Source: Aridibaculum aurantiacum (lineage in GTDB: Bacteria; Bacteroidota; Bacteroidia; Chitinophagales; Chitinophagaceae). From it: a stretch of DNA of 64,000 nt. Position numbers and translations under genes: made by a program. This document shows positions 40,975 through 50,011 of the stretch, one piece after another. Location of the stretch: assembly GCF_017355875.1 (NCBI RefSeq), contig NZ_JAFEWC010000001.1:1302001-1366000 (forward strand), in the 5' to 3' direction. Each line of letters opens with the position of its first letter. Position 1 is the first letter of the stretch. The notes below the pieces were generated by a model. It was not told where the DNA came from. It was given only the letters and a program-made list of their open reading frames with translations, and did not search any database.

Positions 40975-42063
40975 TTACATTTTGAAATCAGGATAAAGGA
41001 TGCTGATGATGTTCAACTTTGCCTCGGGCAGGTGTTGTTTGTGTTTAGCCATAAGATCTTTAGCTTTTGCCTGCTGGTCTGTCTTCAGGTATAATGCAGC
41101 TAGTTCAATGATGCCATCACCGAAAGCAGGCATATTCTTTTCCAGTCGTTCAAAATGTTTGATTGCCATTTCTGAGTCATCCATAGCATTATAAATGTTA
41201 CCACGGTACAAGTCAAGGAAAGGGTCTTTATTGATCAGAGCGTCTAATTGATCTACATCGTTTAACGCAGCTTTGTAATCTTCCTGTAGAAAGTGATGAT
41301 CGATCATCACCAGGTAAAGGTTGGGCTCGTTAGGGAAGCGTTTGGCGAAAGTGTTGATGGCTTCTTTATATGCATCATGGTCTACTTCCGAAAGTATCAT
41401 AATATTCATCAACTGGAAGTTCTTCTGCTTCTTCAATTCATTAGGAAGGCCATCAAATTTTTCTTTAGCTTCTTCAAATCTTTTGGTAGTTATCATTTTA
41501 CGCAATTCCAGTATCTCCTTATTATTTGCATCCGCAGTTCTCATGTTGTCCTTGTAGTACGACTGCATTCCAATACTTACATCCGCTAGTGTCTTGCTCA
41601 TGTTCTCACCTGTGATATAAACATACAAGTCTGCAACTTTCAACTTGTCGCCCCTCCTCACCAGTTCCATATCATGGTAGTTAAGGCCTGAACTGCCATA
41701 CATCCTGAACAACAGGTGTTGCTCATTGTCTTCTTTATAGTGTTTCACCAGTTCGTACGTTCCTTCCTCACCAAGTAGTTGCAATATCTCGTTTCCCAAT
41801 TTTCTTTTCTCCAGGCCCTTCGTTATCTCGTTCAATACAGAATTTTCTACTTTGCCTTTTCCTGCGTCTTTCACTCTTTCTCTAAAAGTGGAAGGATCTA
41901 TAAGATCATTGAAAACAGATGGGTTCTTTTTAGCGAAGCTTGTTTCTATTTCTTTGGCAAATGCTTTTGCTTCCTCATCAGTTACCGGGGGATCTATAAC
42001 ATTACACGAAAGGAACAAGCAATAAAAGGTGATGCTAAACAGTAATTTTTGCAGGAGGGTCAT
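40975..42063 (-). CDS. Lipoprotein with tetratricopeptide-like repeats, unknown
   Basis: Encodes 362 residues. MTLLQKLLFSITFYCLFLSC has a lipobox (LFLSC) and the mature part begins NVIDPPVTDEEA. The middle holds a beta-rich part (DMELVRRGDKLKVADLYVYI). From about residue 180, helical repeats appear (ELRKMITTKRFEEAKEKF, AYKEAINTFAKRFPNEPN, LYLVMIDHHFLQEDYKAALND, MAIKHFERLEKNMPAFGD), TPR-like. No family recognised. It is separated from the blaI operator by 34 bases and could be read from its own promoter. Confidence 0.72.
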   Translation of the reverse strand: MTLLQKLLFSITFYCLFLSCNVIDPPVTDEEAKAFAKEIETSFAKKNPSVFNDLIDPSTFRERVKDAGKGKVENSVLNEITKGLEKRKLGNEILQLLGEEGTYELVKHYKEDNEQHLLFRMYGSSGLNYHDMELVRRGDKLKVADLYVYITGENMSKTLADVSIGMQSYYKDNMRTADANNKEILELRKMITTKRFEEAKEKFDGLPNELKKQKNFQLMNIMILSEVDHDAYKEAINTFAKRFPNEPNLYLVMIDHHFLQEDYKAALNDVDQLDALINKDPFLDLYRGNIYNAMDDSEMAIKHFERLEKNMPAFGDGIIELAALYLKTDQQAKAKDLMAKHKQHLPEAKLNIISILYPDFKM

Positions 42064-42390
42064 GTTGTTTTGGTTTTAAAGTACCTAATGTATAAAATAA
42101 TCTTATGTGCGTAGGCTTATACTTGTACGCGAAGAAGGGATATGCTGCCCTTGCAGAAAAAGAAACAGTAGTAGATGAGATCAAGTAAATCCTTCTTCAT
42201 TCTTAGAACAGGCTTTCTTTTACTGAAGCAATTTTTTTGAAGCATCCCGCTGACAGCCTGCTTTTCGTAATGTTATACATATTGTCTACAGCCATATTAA
42301 AGATGTTATTAAATCGTGTTGTGTAGCTGCAGTTATCCACAGGCATAGGCTGGGGCTTTAGGGTATATTTGTTTTACAGTTTGTGTAGCT
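42064..42390. other. Gap between TPR lipoprotein and ftsK with a tiny open frame
   Basis: 327 bases without a proper gene. A 27-codon frame at 42105-42188 (starts MCVGLYLYAKKGYAA, plus strand) has reasonable codon use but no recognised homolog; too short to call. At the right end is the ftsK -7 element TATATTTG. No RNA or repeat seen. Confidence 0.35.
42364..42371 (+). promoter_or_regulatory. -7 element of ftsK
   Basis: TATATTTG matches TAnnTTTG and lies 19 bases before the ftsK ATG at 42391. Confidence 0.55.
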
Positions 42391-45120
42391 ATGGCAAATA
42401 CTTTAAGAAAGAAGAAAACTCCGCCACCTCCAGATCCTGAGAAACTGGTTGCAGATAAAGAGGAAGAGGTAACGGTAAAGGAGATTGTGAAGGATGAACG
42501 TACTTACAAGATTGCCGGAACGGTGAGCCTGTTGGTATCACTGTTTTTATTTGTGGCGCTTGCATCATATGCTTTTACCTGGCAGGATGACCAGGATAAG
42601 GTGCACCAGTTTGGTGTAGAAATATTTAGCGTAGACGATGTAAGGGTGAATAACCTACTGGGCGTGCTAGGTGCTTATGTTGCACATTTCTTTATTTACA
42701 AAGCATTTGGCATTGCCTCTTTTCTCTTCTGTACATTCTTCTTTGTACTAGGCGTTAATCTTCTTTTTGGACGCAAGGTTTTTAGCCTGCAGCGAAATGT
42801 AAAATATGTGCTGAGCGGGCTGCTGGTAATTAGCGTTCTGATGGCCTTCATTTTTCGCAGTAGTGCGTTCAGTTTTGGTGGAGCTGTTGGCCAACTGGTA
42901 AGCGAATGGCTGGTAAAATGGATAGGCAATGTTGGAACAGGTTTACTCTTGCTGGTTACCGGCTTCAGTTATTTCGTATGGCGCTTCAACCCGAAGTTTA
43001 CATGGCCTGATTACCTCTTCAATAAACCCACTATAAAACCTGCTGCTACCAGCACTGCCGCTTCAGTAGGTGAAATGCATGTAGATGGGAATGGTGAAAT
43101 AACTGAGACGCCGCTGCATGAAGCAGGAGTAAAAACGGTACACGAACTTTACCTGGAGGAGAAAGAGGAAGCAGATGAATCGGCTAAACTTTATATAGAA
43201 AAAGATGTAGCCCATAGCAACAACAAGCTTAAGAACAATGGCAAGGGTGTGGTAGTAATGATGCCTGATGAACCTTCACCTGTTCAGAATGTGCAGCTGG
43301 AGATAATTGAAAAGGATGAACCGGAGGAAGAACCGTTTGTTGAAGAAGAGGAGGAGATTGAATTAGGAGAGGAAGTGGTAGCCGAAGAGGAAGAAATGCC
43401 TACTAACCAGATTCAGCTGGAGGTTGAGCCAGCTAATATTGTAGAGCTGGTTGAAATGGTAACAGCTGATGCTCCGCCACCGCCAGTATCGAAACGCGTG
43501 CATGTAAAACATCCTGACCCGGTGGTAGAGGAAATGGAACTGGAAATAAAAGACACGACCGAGGTAGCCATAGAAGAGGAGGAAGAGGAAATAGTGCTGG
43601 CGAAGCCAACCAAGATGGATCCTTACGAGCCAAAGCTTGACCTGCGCGATTATAAATATCCGTCACTTGAACTATTAGAAACACACGGTAGTGAGAAGAT
43701 CGTGCACGACCCAGTAGAGCTGGAGAATAACAAAAACCAGATCATCAACACGCTCAAGAATTACGACATCACTATACAGCGTATTGCCGCAACCGTAGGA
43801 CCTACCGTTACGCTTTATGAAATAGTACCTGCGCCGGGTGTACGTATCAGTCGTATTAAAAACCTGGAAGATGATATAGCGCTCAACCTTGCTGCTCTTG
43901 GTATACGTATCATTGCGCCTATACCAGGTAAAGGTACCATTGGTATAGAGGTGCCAAACGTGCGTAAGACGGTGGTAAGTATGAAGACTTTGCTGGCCAG
44001 CGAAAAGTTCCAGAACAGCGTGCACTCACTGCCCATAGCCATTGGTAAACGAATAGACAATGAACTATTCATTGTAGATCTTGCAACTATGCCGCACCTG
44101 CTAATGGCAGGAGCTACCGGGCAGGGTAAATCAGTAGGTTTGAATGCCATCCTCGTTTCACTGCTGTACAAGAAGCACCCATCGCAATTGAAGTTTGTAT
44201 TGGTGGATCCAAAGAAGGTGGAGCTGAGCATTTACCGCAGCATCGAAAAACATTTTCTTGCTAAACTACCTGGTGAAGAAGAAAGTATCATCACCGATAC
44301 AAAGAAGGTGGTTCATACGCTGAATGCGCTTTGTATTGAAATGGACAACCGCTACGACCTGTTGAAGGAAGCCGGTTGCAGGAACATAAAAGAATACAAC
44401 GAGAAGTTCATTGCCCGCAGGTTGAATCCAGAGAAGGGCCACCAGTTCCTGCCTTTCATTGTATTGGTAGTGGATGAGTTTGCTGATCTTATCATGACCG
44501 CAGGTAAAGAAGTAGAGATGCCCATTGCCCGTTTGGCGCAGTTGGCTCGAGCTATTGGTATACATCTCATCATTGCTACGCAGCGTCCTTCGGTTAATAT
44601 TATTACTGGTACCATTAAGGCAAACTTCCCTGCTCGTATTGCTTTTAAAGTTTCGAGTAAAATTGATAGCCGTACCATTTTGGATGCTGGTGGCGCAGAG
44701 CAGTTGATCGGTAAAGGGGATATGTTGATCAACTACAATGGAGAGCTTACCCGTTTACAATGTGCTTTTGTAGATACACCTGAAGTAGATGCTATCACTG
44801 ATTTCATCGGAGATCAACGGGGGTACCCGCAGGCATTCCTGCTGCCTGAATATGTAGATGAGAAGGAACTGGAGACAAAAGACTTCGACAGCAGTAGCCG
44901 CGATCCATTGTTTGAAGATGCAGCACGATTGGTGGTGAGCAGCCAGATTGGAAGTACATCACTCATACAGCGACGAATGAAGCTCGGGTACAATCGTGCC
45001 GGCCGTTTAATGGATCAATTAGAAGCCGCAGGAATAGTAGGTCCGAATATGGGTAGCAAAGCACGTGAAGTGCAGGTAAAAAGCGAAATGGAACTGGAGG
45101 AGATATTGGGGCAGTTTTAG
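42391..45120 (+). CDS. ftsK: DNA translocase FtsK/SpoIIIE
   Basis: Encodes 909 residues. Septal DNA pump that aligns chromosome termini. Four N-terminal membrane helices (residues about 40-200), then a long acidic and Pro-rich linker (about 220-405, runs of E such as EEEEEIELGEE), the alpha/beta domain (from about 440), Walker A GATGQGKSVGLNA at 574-586, Walker B VLVVDEFADLIM (about 690), and the C-terminal gamma winged helix (RRMKLGYNRAGRLMDQLEAAGIVGP). TATATTTG promoter just upstream. The linker is shorter than in gammaproteobacterial FtsK. Confidence 0.96.
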   Translation: MANTLRKKKTPPPPDPEKLVADKEEEVTVKEIVKDERTYKIAGTVSLLVSLFLFVALASYAFTWQDDQDKVHQFGVEIFSVDDVRVNNLLGVLGAYVAHFFIYKAFGIASFLFCTFFFVLGVNLLFGRKVFSLQRNVKYVLSGLLVISVLMAFIFRSSAFSFGGAVGQLVSEWLVKWIGNVGTGLLLLVTGFSYFVWRFNPKFTWPDYLFNKPTIKPAATSTAASVGEMHVDGNGEITETPLHEAGVKTVHELYLEEKEEADESAKLYIEKDVAHSNNKLKNNGKGVVVMMPDEPSPVQNVQLEIIEKDEPEEEPFVEEEEEIELGEEVVAEEEEMPTNQIQLEVEPANIVELVEMVTADAPPPPVSKRVHVKHPDPVVEEMELEIKDTTEVAIEEEEEEIVLAKPTKMDPYEPKLDLRDYKYPSLELLETHGSEKIVHDPVELENNKNQIINTLKNYDITIQRIAATVGPTVTLYEIVPAPGVRISRIKNLEDDIALNLAALGIRIIAPIPGKGTIGIEVPNVRKTVVSMKTLLASEKFQNSVHSLPIAIGKRIDNELFIVDLATMPHLLMAGATGQGKSVGLNAILVSLLYKKHPSQLKFVLVDPKKVELSIYRSIEKHFLAKLPGEEESIITDTKKVVHTLNALCIEMDNRYDLLKEAGCRNIKEYNEKFIARRLNPEKGHQFLPFIVLVVDEFADLIMTAGKEVEMPIARLAQLARAIGIHLIIATQRPSVNIITGTIKANFPARIAFKVSSKIDSRTILDAGGAEQLIGKGDMLINYNGELTRLQCAFVDTPEVDAITDFIGDQRGYPQAFLLPEYVDEKELETKDFDSSSRDPLFEDAARLVVSSQIGSTSLIQRRMKLGYNRAGRLMDQLEAAGIVGPNMGSKAREVQVKSEMELEEILGQF

Positions 45121-45340
45121 AGGTTTGGAGTTTAAGGTCTGAAGTTTAAGGTTTAAGGTTTGATGTTGGAGGTTGGAAGTTTGAGTTGGAGGTTAGAAGT
45201 TGGATTTTAGTGGTTAAAATTCCTGCTTCGTACTTCGTCTTTCGAACTTGTTCTCGTACCTCGTATTTCTTACCTCGTACCTGCCTTCTTCCCACTTCTT
45301 TAACATTCATTGTTTAAACAATTACCCTACCTGCTGGTCT
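45121..45340. repeat. Low-complexity region of AGGTTT/GTTTAAGG and TACCTCGTA-type units
   Basis: From 45125 to about 45210, repeats such as GGTTTAAGGTTTGATGTTGG follow the ftsK stop; then TCGTACTTCGTCTTTCG and CTCGTACCTCGTATTTCTTACCTCGTACC repeat to 45290. No gene or hairpin terminator seen in this stretch. Confidence 0.65.
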
Positions 45341-45375
45341 TAAACCATTAATTTCGCACCCGTAAAAATCATAGA

Positions 45376-45999
45376 ATGAAAAGATTATTATACCTATTTG
45401 CAGCATTTCTTATCTCCGCATCAGCATCTGCACAAGATGCAAATGCAAAAAAAGTTCTTGATCAGGTGAGTGCTAAACTGAAAACTTTCAAAGGCATCAC
45501 AGCTAATTTTAATTATTCATCTAAGAGCCGTTCAGGTAAAGTGAACAATAATGTAGCCGGTAAAGTGGCTATCAAAGGCAATAAGTATTACATCAAGCAA
45601 GGTCCAACCGAAATATTCAGCGATGGTAACAAGATCTGGAACTACAATGGTTCTAACGAAGTAACTGTTAACACCGTTGATGCAGATGGTCAGACACTTA
45701 CTCCACAAAAGCTACTTACTAACTTTTACGATAAAGACTTTACATACAAGTTGGTTTCATCTGCAGGCAATGCACACCAGATAGAAATGGTGCCGGTAGA
45801 TAAGCGTAAGAACTTTCAGCGTGTTAATGTGTTTGTAGATAAAAGTAAGCTGATGATCACACGTGCTACTATCCTTGATAAGAGTAACAACACGATCGAG
45901 TTTAGTCTTAACAACATCAACACAAATGCATCTATAACTGATAACACATTCGTGTTCGACAAGAACAAATACAAAAAGAATATTGAAGTAATTGAATAG
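45376..45999 (+). CDS. lolA: Outer-membrane lipoprotein carrier protein LolA
   Basis: Encodes 207 residues with signal peptide MKRLLYLFAAFLISASASAQ. Periplasmic chaperone shuttling lipoproteins from LolCDE to the outer membrane. LolA fold is recognised from ITANFNYSSKSRSGKV, GKVAIKGNKYYIKQGPTEIFSDGNKIWNY, and FQRVNVFVDKSKLMITRATILDKSNNTIEF. Separate from ftsK by a 255-base low-complexity gap, but the ftsK-lolA order is common in Bacteroidota (recollection). A strong terminator follows. Confidence 0.9.
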   Translation: MKRLLYLFAAFLISASASAQDANAKKVLDQVSAKLKTFKGITANFNYSSKSRSGKVNNNVAGKVAIKGNKYYIKQGPTEIFSDGNKIWNYNGSNEVTVNTVDADGQTLTPQKLLTNFYDKDFTYKLVSSAGNAHQIEMVPVDKRKNFQRVNVFVDKSKLMITRATILDKSNNTIEFSLNNINTNASITDNTFVFDKNKYKKNIEVIE

Positions 46000-46019
46000 G
46001 TGAAAAATCATCTCCTCTA

Positions 46020-46052
46020 CAAAGCGCCACCCATAGAAGGGTGGCGCTTTTG
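46020..46052 (+). terminator. Strong terminator after lolA
   Basis: AAAGCGCCACCC and GGGTGGCGCTTT form a perfect 12-bp stem with loop ATAGAA, followed by TTGTTT. Confidence 0.9.
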
Positions 46053-46094
46053 TTTACATCATTCCTGTATCTTGCGCACTATCAATGCGTAATT

Positions 46095-47384
46095 ATGAAG
46101 CACCTGCCTCTTAACCCACAGTTGTTCATCAACAACCGCCAACGATTCATAAAGGAACTGAAGCCCAACAGTATAGCCATCTTTAATAGCAATGATGAAG
46201 TTTCTTCTAATGGTGATGCTATTTATCGTTTTGTACAAAACAGCGACCTGTACTGGCTTACTGGCATAGAACAGGAAGACACAATGCTGATACTTTTTCC
46301 AAATAATCCTGATCCTAAATACAGGGAGGTGCTGGTACTGGTAAGACCTAACGAAATGAAAGAAAAGTGGGATGGAAAAAGACTTCGTGCAAATGAAGCA
46401 ACAGCAATATCAGGTATTGAGAAAATTGTATGGCTGGATAGTCTTGAAGCCTTGCTTCAGCCATGGATCCACCTTGCAGATACGATTTACTTAAATACAA
46501 ATGAGAATGATCGGAAATCTGTTTTGCTGGAAACGCGTGATTATCGTTTTGCAAAGCAAATGAGAGAGCGGTACCCGCTGCACAACTACGAACGCTCTGC
46601 GAGAATAACCAAGAAGCTGCGTGCCATTAAAACAGCAGAAGAGGTGGAGGTAATGAAGACCGCCATTGATATTACTGAAAAAGCTTTCAGGCGTGTTCTC
46701 GGCTTCATACAGCCTGGTGTAATGGAGTATGAAATAGAGGCAGAAATAGTTCATGAATTTTTACGCAACCGTAGCAAAGGCGAAGCATATGGCAGCATCA
46801 TTGCCAGTGGCGACAGGGCAAGAACATTGCACTACGTGAGTAACAATCAGGAATGTAAAGATGGTGAACTTGTACTGATGGATTTTGGTGCTAACTATGC
46901 TTCTTATGCTGCTGATCTTACGCGTACAGTACCTGTGAATGGAAAGTTCACAAAGCGTCAGAAAGAAGTTTATAATGCTTGTCTTCACCTGCACAAGTAT
47001 GCGGCAAGTATTCTTAAGCCGGGCATCAGCATCATAGATTATACAGAAAGAGTAGGCGATGAGGCTACTAAGCAATTTGTAAAGATTGGTCTTCTTTCTG
47101 AGGCCGATGTTAAGAATGAAGATGCAGAGAACAGGGCTTATCGCAAGTATTTATATCATGGAATTTCTCATCATCTTGGTATAGATGTACACGATCTTGG
47201 AACGAGGACAGAACCCATCCAGGCCGGAATGTTATTTACAGTGGAGCCAGGTATCTATATAGAAGAAGAGGAGATGGGGATCAGGATAGAAAATAACTTC
47301 TGGATCACGGACAATGGAAATATTGACCTGATGAAGAATATTCCTATTGAAGCGGATGATATAGAGCAACTGATGAAGAGGTGA
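46095..47384 (+). CDS. pepP: Xaa-Pro aminopeptidase (aminopeptidase P)
   Basis: Encodes 429 residues, M24B family. Removes N-terminal residues before proline. The N-terminal creatinase-like domain ends near residue 170; the pita-bread domain has metal ligands D in DFGANYASYAADLTRT, H in YHGISHHLGIDVHDLG, and E in VEPGIYIEEEEMGIRIEN. ATG at 46095 (MKHLPLNPQLFIN) is preferred over 46041, whose extension overlaps the -7-like TATCTTGC. Last gene before pssA, 63 bases away. Confidence 0.93.
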   Translation: MKHLPLNPQLFINNRQRFIKELKPNSIAIFNSNDEVSSNGDAIYRFVQNSDLYWLTGIEQEDTMLILFPNNPDPKYREVLVLVRPNEMKEKWDGKRLRANEATAISGIEKIVWLDSLEALLQPWIHLADTIYLNTNENDRKSVLLETRDYRFAKQMRERYPLHNYERSARITKKLRAIKTAEEVEVMKTAIDITEKAFRRVLGFIQPGVMEYEIEAEIVHEFLRNRSKGEAYGSIIASGDRARTLHYVSNNQECKDGELVLMDFGANYASYAADLTRTVPVNGKFTKRQKEVYNACLHLHKYAASILKPGISIIDYTERVGDEATKQFVKIGLLSEADVKNEDAENRAYRKYLYHGISHHLGIDVHDLGTRTEPIQAGMLFTVEPGIYIEEEEMGIRIENNFWITDNGNIDLMKNIPIEADDIEQLMKR

Positions 47385-47447
47385 AAAAACACTAACTAAA
47401 AAAATGGCTACTGTTGTCTGAGGTCAGTGGTCAGTCGTCCTTAATTT

Positions 47448-48242
47448 ATGAAGCAAATACCCAACATATTCACGCTGCTTAATTTGTTTTTTGGCTGCCT
47501 TGCTATTGTATTCATTCTGCAAAATGGGATGGTAGCTACAAGTAACGAAGGCGGTGATTTGATACTTATGTTACCTGAAAGGATCTACTGGGCTTCTGCC
47601 TTCATTGGTATAGCAGCTGTTATAGATTTCCTGGATGGCTTTGTTGCAAGGCTTTTAAAAGCCAGCAGCGAAATGGGAAAACAGCTGGATAGCCTCGCAG
47701 ACGTGGTAAGCTTTGGTGTAGCGCCTGCAATGATCGTCTACCAGTTCCTGCGCCTGTCGTTTGCGCAGCAGCCTGATGGACTGGAAATATCGGCTGCATG
47801 GTTACTACCTGCATTCATCATTCCTTGTGCGGGTGCTTACAGGTTGGCGCGTTTCAATATTGATACTGAACAGTCTGAAAGATTTAAAGGTGTACCCATC
47901 CCGGCGGTAGGTTTATTAACTGCATCCTTCCCTTTGATCTATTGGTATTCAGGAAGCGAAACAGCCATCACTGTTCTGCTCAACCAATGGTTCTGGTTTG
48001 CTTACATAGCTATTGTATCGTGGCTGATGGTATCTACGCTGCCAATGATGGCGCTGAAGTTCAAAGACTACTCATTTATAAACAACATGTCGAAGTACCT
48101 GTTGATACTTGCAGCCATTGCATGTGCAATTTTCCTGCAATGGATGGCGGTACCGCTAGTATTTGCCATCTATGTTATTCTTTCACTTGCTACCAAAGCG
48201 CCACCACGTGATGTGGTAGTGCCGCATGATGTAACAAAGTAA
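47448..48242 (+). CDS. pssA: CDP-diacylglycerol-serine O-phosphatidyltransferase
   Basis: Encodes 264 residues with about 7-8 helices. First committed step of phosphatidylethanolamine synthesis. The CDP-alcohol motif DG-x2-AR-x8-G-x3-D-x3-D is complete (residues about 64-86, FLDGFVARLL and MGKQLDSLADVVSF). KQIPNIFTLLNLFFGCLAI begins the protein, typical of the PssA subgroup. No psd gene adjacent. The start is an ATG at 47448. Confidence 0.94.
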   Translation: MKQIPNIFTLLNLFFGCLAIVFILQNGMVATSNEGGDLILMLPERIYWASAFIGIAAVIDFLDGFVARLLKASSEMGKQLDSLADVVSFGVAPAMIVYQFLRLSFAQQPDGLEISAAWLLPAFIIPCAGAYRLARFNIDTEQSERFKGVPIPAVGLLTASFPLIYWYSGSETAITVLLNQWFWFAYIAIVSWLMVSTLPMMALKFKDYSFINNMSKYLLILAAIACAIFLQWMAVPLVFAIYVILSLATKAPPRDVVVPHDVTK

Positions 48243-48316
48243 ATTCAACAGCAAATGATGATGTTGTTGGGTGATGTTAGAAAACAACTTCCAACTGACA
48301 ATTATAACCAACCACC

Positions 48317-48324
48317 TACCTTTG
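48317..48324 (+). promoter_or_regulatory. -7 element of purS
   Basis: TACCTTTG, followed by CCGCGC, lies 20 bases upstream of the purS ATG at 48345. It falls inside a longer open frame (48255 onward), which argues against that longer start. Confidence 0.6.
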
Positions 48325-48344
48325 CCGCGCTAAAACAACTTACT

Positions 48345-48593
48345 ATGACTTATAATGTTCAAATAAAGGTAATGCCTCTAAAAGACCTGCTTGACCCGCA
48401 GGGAAAAGCTGTAATGTCTGGCTTACAAAATCTCGGTTTATCTGGTGTAGAAGATGTACGTGTAGGTAAACATATTACCCTACGTATAGATGCTGAAACA
48501 GAAGAAGCCGCAAAGCAGATAGCTGACGAAGCCAGCAAAAAACTACTCGCCAATCCTGTGATGGAGTTTTATGAAATTGAAATGATCAATTGA
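48345..48593 (+). CDS. purS: Phosphoribosylformylglycinamidine synthase subunit PurS
   Basis: Encodes 82 residues. Small subunit of FGAM synthase in purine synthesis, bridging PurL and PurQ. NVQIKVMPLKDLLDPQGKAV, LQNLGLSGVEDVRVGKHITL and KKLLANPVMEFYEIEMI match the family. The ATG at 48345 gives full family length; the longer frame from 48255 contains the promoter. purL and purQ are not in the window. Confidence 0.93.
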   Translation: MTYNVQIKVMPLKDLLDPQGKAVMSGLQNLGLSGVEDVRVGKHITLRIDAETEEAAKQIADEASKKLLANPVMEFYEIEMIN

Positions 48594-48683
48594 TTTCAGA
48601 TTAGATATTTCAGATTGAAGATTTCGGAGAGTAGAAAGAAAATTTCTAAATCTTAAATCTAAAAATCTTAAATCTAAAATTCC
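48594..48683. repeat. Low-complexity AT-rich repeat after purS
   Basis: TCAGATTAGATATTTCAGATTGAAGATTTC-like units, then TCTAAATCTTAAATCTAAAAATCTTAAATC, fill 90 bases between purS and rsmI. Units near TTAAATCTAAA are partly inverted copies of AGATTGAAGATT. Confidence 0.5.
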
Positions 48684-48687
48684 TCGA

Positions 48688-49404
48688 ATGCTCTACCTCG
48701 TTCCCACACCTATAGGCAATCTTGCTGATTTCACTTTCCGCGCAGTGGAGGTGTTGAAGTCGGTGGATGTAATATTGGCGGAGGATACAAGGACTTCTTC
48801 TAAGCTTTTGCAGCATTATAATATTTCCAAACCCATTTCGCCTTACCACCAGCATAACGAGCATAAAGTTGCTGCGCATATTGCAGATCAACTGGCGGCA
48901 GGAAAAACCTTTGCCTTACTTACCGATGCAGGTACACCCGGCGTTTCTGATCCTGCTTTCCTGCTGGTAAGGGAATGTGTTCAGCGTGATATCAGGGTAG
49001 AGTGTTTGCCCGGTGCTACAGCCTTTGTGCCTGCACTGGTAAATAGTGGGCTGCCAATGAACCGGTTTACTTTCGAAGGTTTCTTGCCACTAAAAAAGGG
49101 AAGACATACCTTTCTTACCCGCCTGTCTACCGAAGAAAGAACAATGGTTTTTTATGAAAGTCCCATGCGCCTGGTAAAGACGTTAACCGAAATGATGGAG
49201 TACTTTGGTGAAGAAAGACAGTGCTGTGTGAGCAGGGAACTGACCAAGATGTTTGAAGAGAATAAGCGCGGAACGCTGCGCCAGGTAAGAGACTACTTCG
49301 AACAAAAAGCGGTTAAAGGTGAAATTGTGTTAGTGGTAGAAGGGGCTGCTGTGCTTAAAGGAAAAGCTAAGCGTGGGGAGGAGAATGATGAAGCAGAAGA
49401 TTGA
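48688..49404 (+). CDS. rsmI: 16S rRNA 2'-O-ribose methyltransferase RsmI (C1402)
   Basis: Encodes 238 residues. Methylates 2'-O of C1402 near the decoding centre. YLVPTPIGNLADFTFRAVEVL, ILAEDTRTSSKLLQHY, YHQHNEHK, ALLTDAGTPGVSDPAFLLVR and LPGATAFVPALVNSGLPMNRFTFEGFLP are the tetrapyrrole methylase-type signature. The C-terminal 10 residues are acidic. It is followed 24 bases later by a PepSY-like gene. Confidence 0.96.
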   Translation: MLYLVPTPIGNLADFTFRAVEVLKSVDVILAEDTRTSSKLLQHYNISKPISPYHQHNEHKVAAHIADQLAAGKTFALLTDAGTPGVSDPAFLLVRECVQRDIRVECLPGATAFVPALVNSGLPMNRFTFEGFLPLKKGRHTFLTRLSTEERTMVFYESPMRLVKTLTEMMEYFGEERQCCVSRELTKMFEENKRGTLRQVRDYFEQKAVKGEIVLVVEGAAVLKGKAKRGEENDEAED

Positions 49405-49428
49405 ATACGGGTGAAAATGTAATTCAAT

Positions 49429-49878
49429 ATGATTATGAACAAAAGATGGTTAATGACATTGCTGATGTTGGCTTCCGTATACATGGCAAGTGCGCAGTTC
49501 AGGAAGCTTCCGGCAGAGGTGACAGATTCATTCAAAGTAAAATTTCCAACTGCTACCCAGGTTTCATGGAGAGACAGGTTAAATTCTTTTCAAGCTGAAT
49601 TCAAAGAACAAGGTCAGCCGGTTAAAGCAAACTTCGCTTCTAATGGTGAATGGCTTAAGACTGAAAAAAGATACAATTATGAACTGCTGCCGGCAGCCGT
49701 AAAAGATGGTTTCAAGAAAAGTAAATATGCTGAATGGCTGATAAAAGAAGTAGTTGAAACGCACGATAAAAAAGATGGCCAGGAGTACAGGATCACTGTT
49801 CGAAAAGGTGATTTTTCTAAACGATACCTCCGATTTTCTGTAGCCGGCCAACTACTTGATGACTCACTCACACTGTAG
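49429..49878 (+). CDS. Exported PepSY-like domain protein
   Basis: Encodes 149 residues. After MIMNKRWLMTLLMLASVYMASAQ (signal peptide), the mature protein holds two PepSY-like halves: LPAEVTDSFKVKFPTATQVSWRDR, then AEFKEQGQPVKANFASNGEWLKTEKRY; LPAAVKDGFKKSKYAEWLIKEVVE and YRITVRKGDFSKRYLRFS. This is the DUF2874 pattern of Bacteroidota. Function unknown; secreted. Possible start at the third codon (49435) cannot be excluded. Confidence 0.82.
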   Translation: MIMNKRWLMTLLMLASVYMASAQFRKLPAEVTDSFKVKFPTATQVSWRDRLNSFQAEFKEQGQPVKANFASNGEWLKTEKRYNYELLPAAVKDGFKKSKYAEWLIKEVVETHDKKDGQEYRITVRKGDFSKRYLRFSVAGQLLDDSLTL

Positions 49879-50011
49879 CTTTTTCTCTTGCAGATATAGT
49901 ATTGCTATAACAGTTGATGCTCATTATTTGCCCTACATTAGCACCTAACATAAAAGCATACCTGCTCTTCCCGCAGGTATGTTCATCAAAATAAAAAGAC
50001 GATATCTTATA

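Noticed and set aside
48255-48344. 30-codon extension of purS
   Set aside because: It contains the TACCTTTG promoter element; PurS families start at the MTYNVQIKV position.
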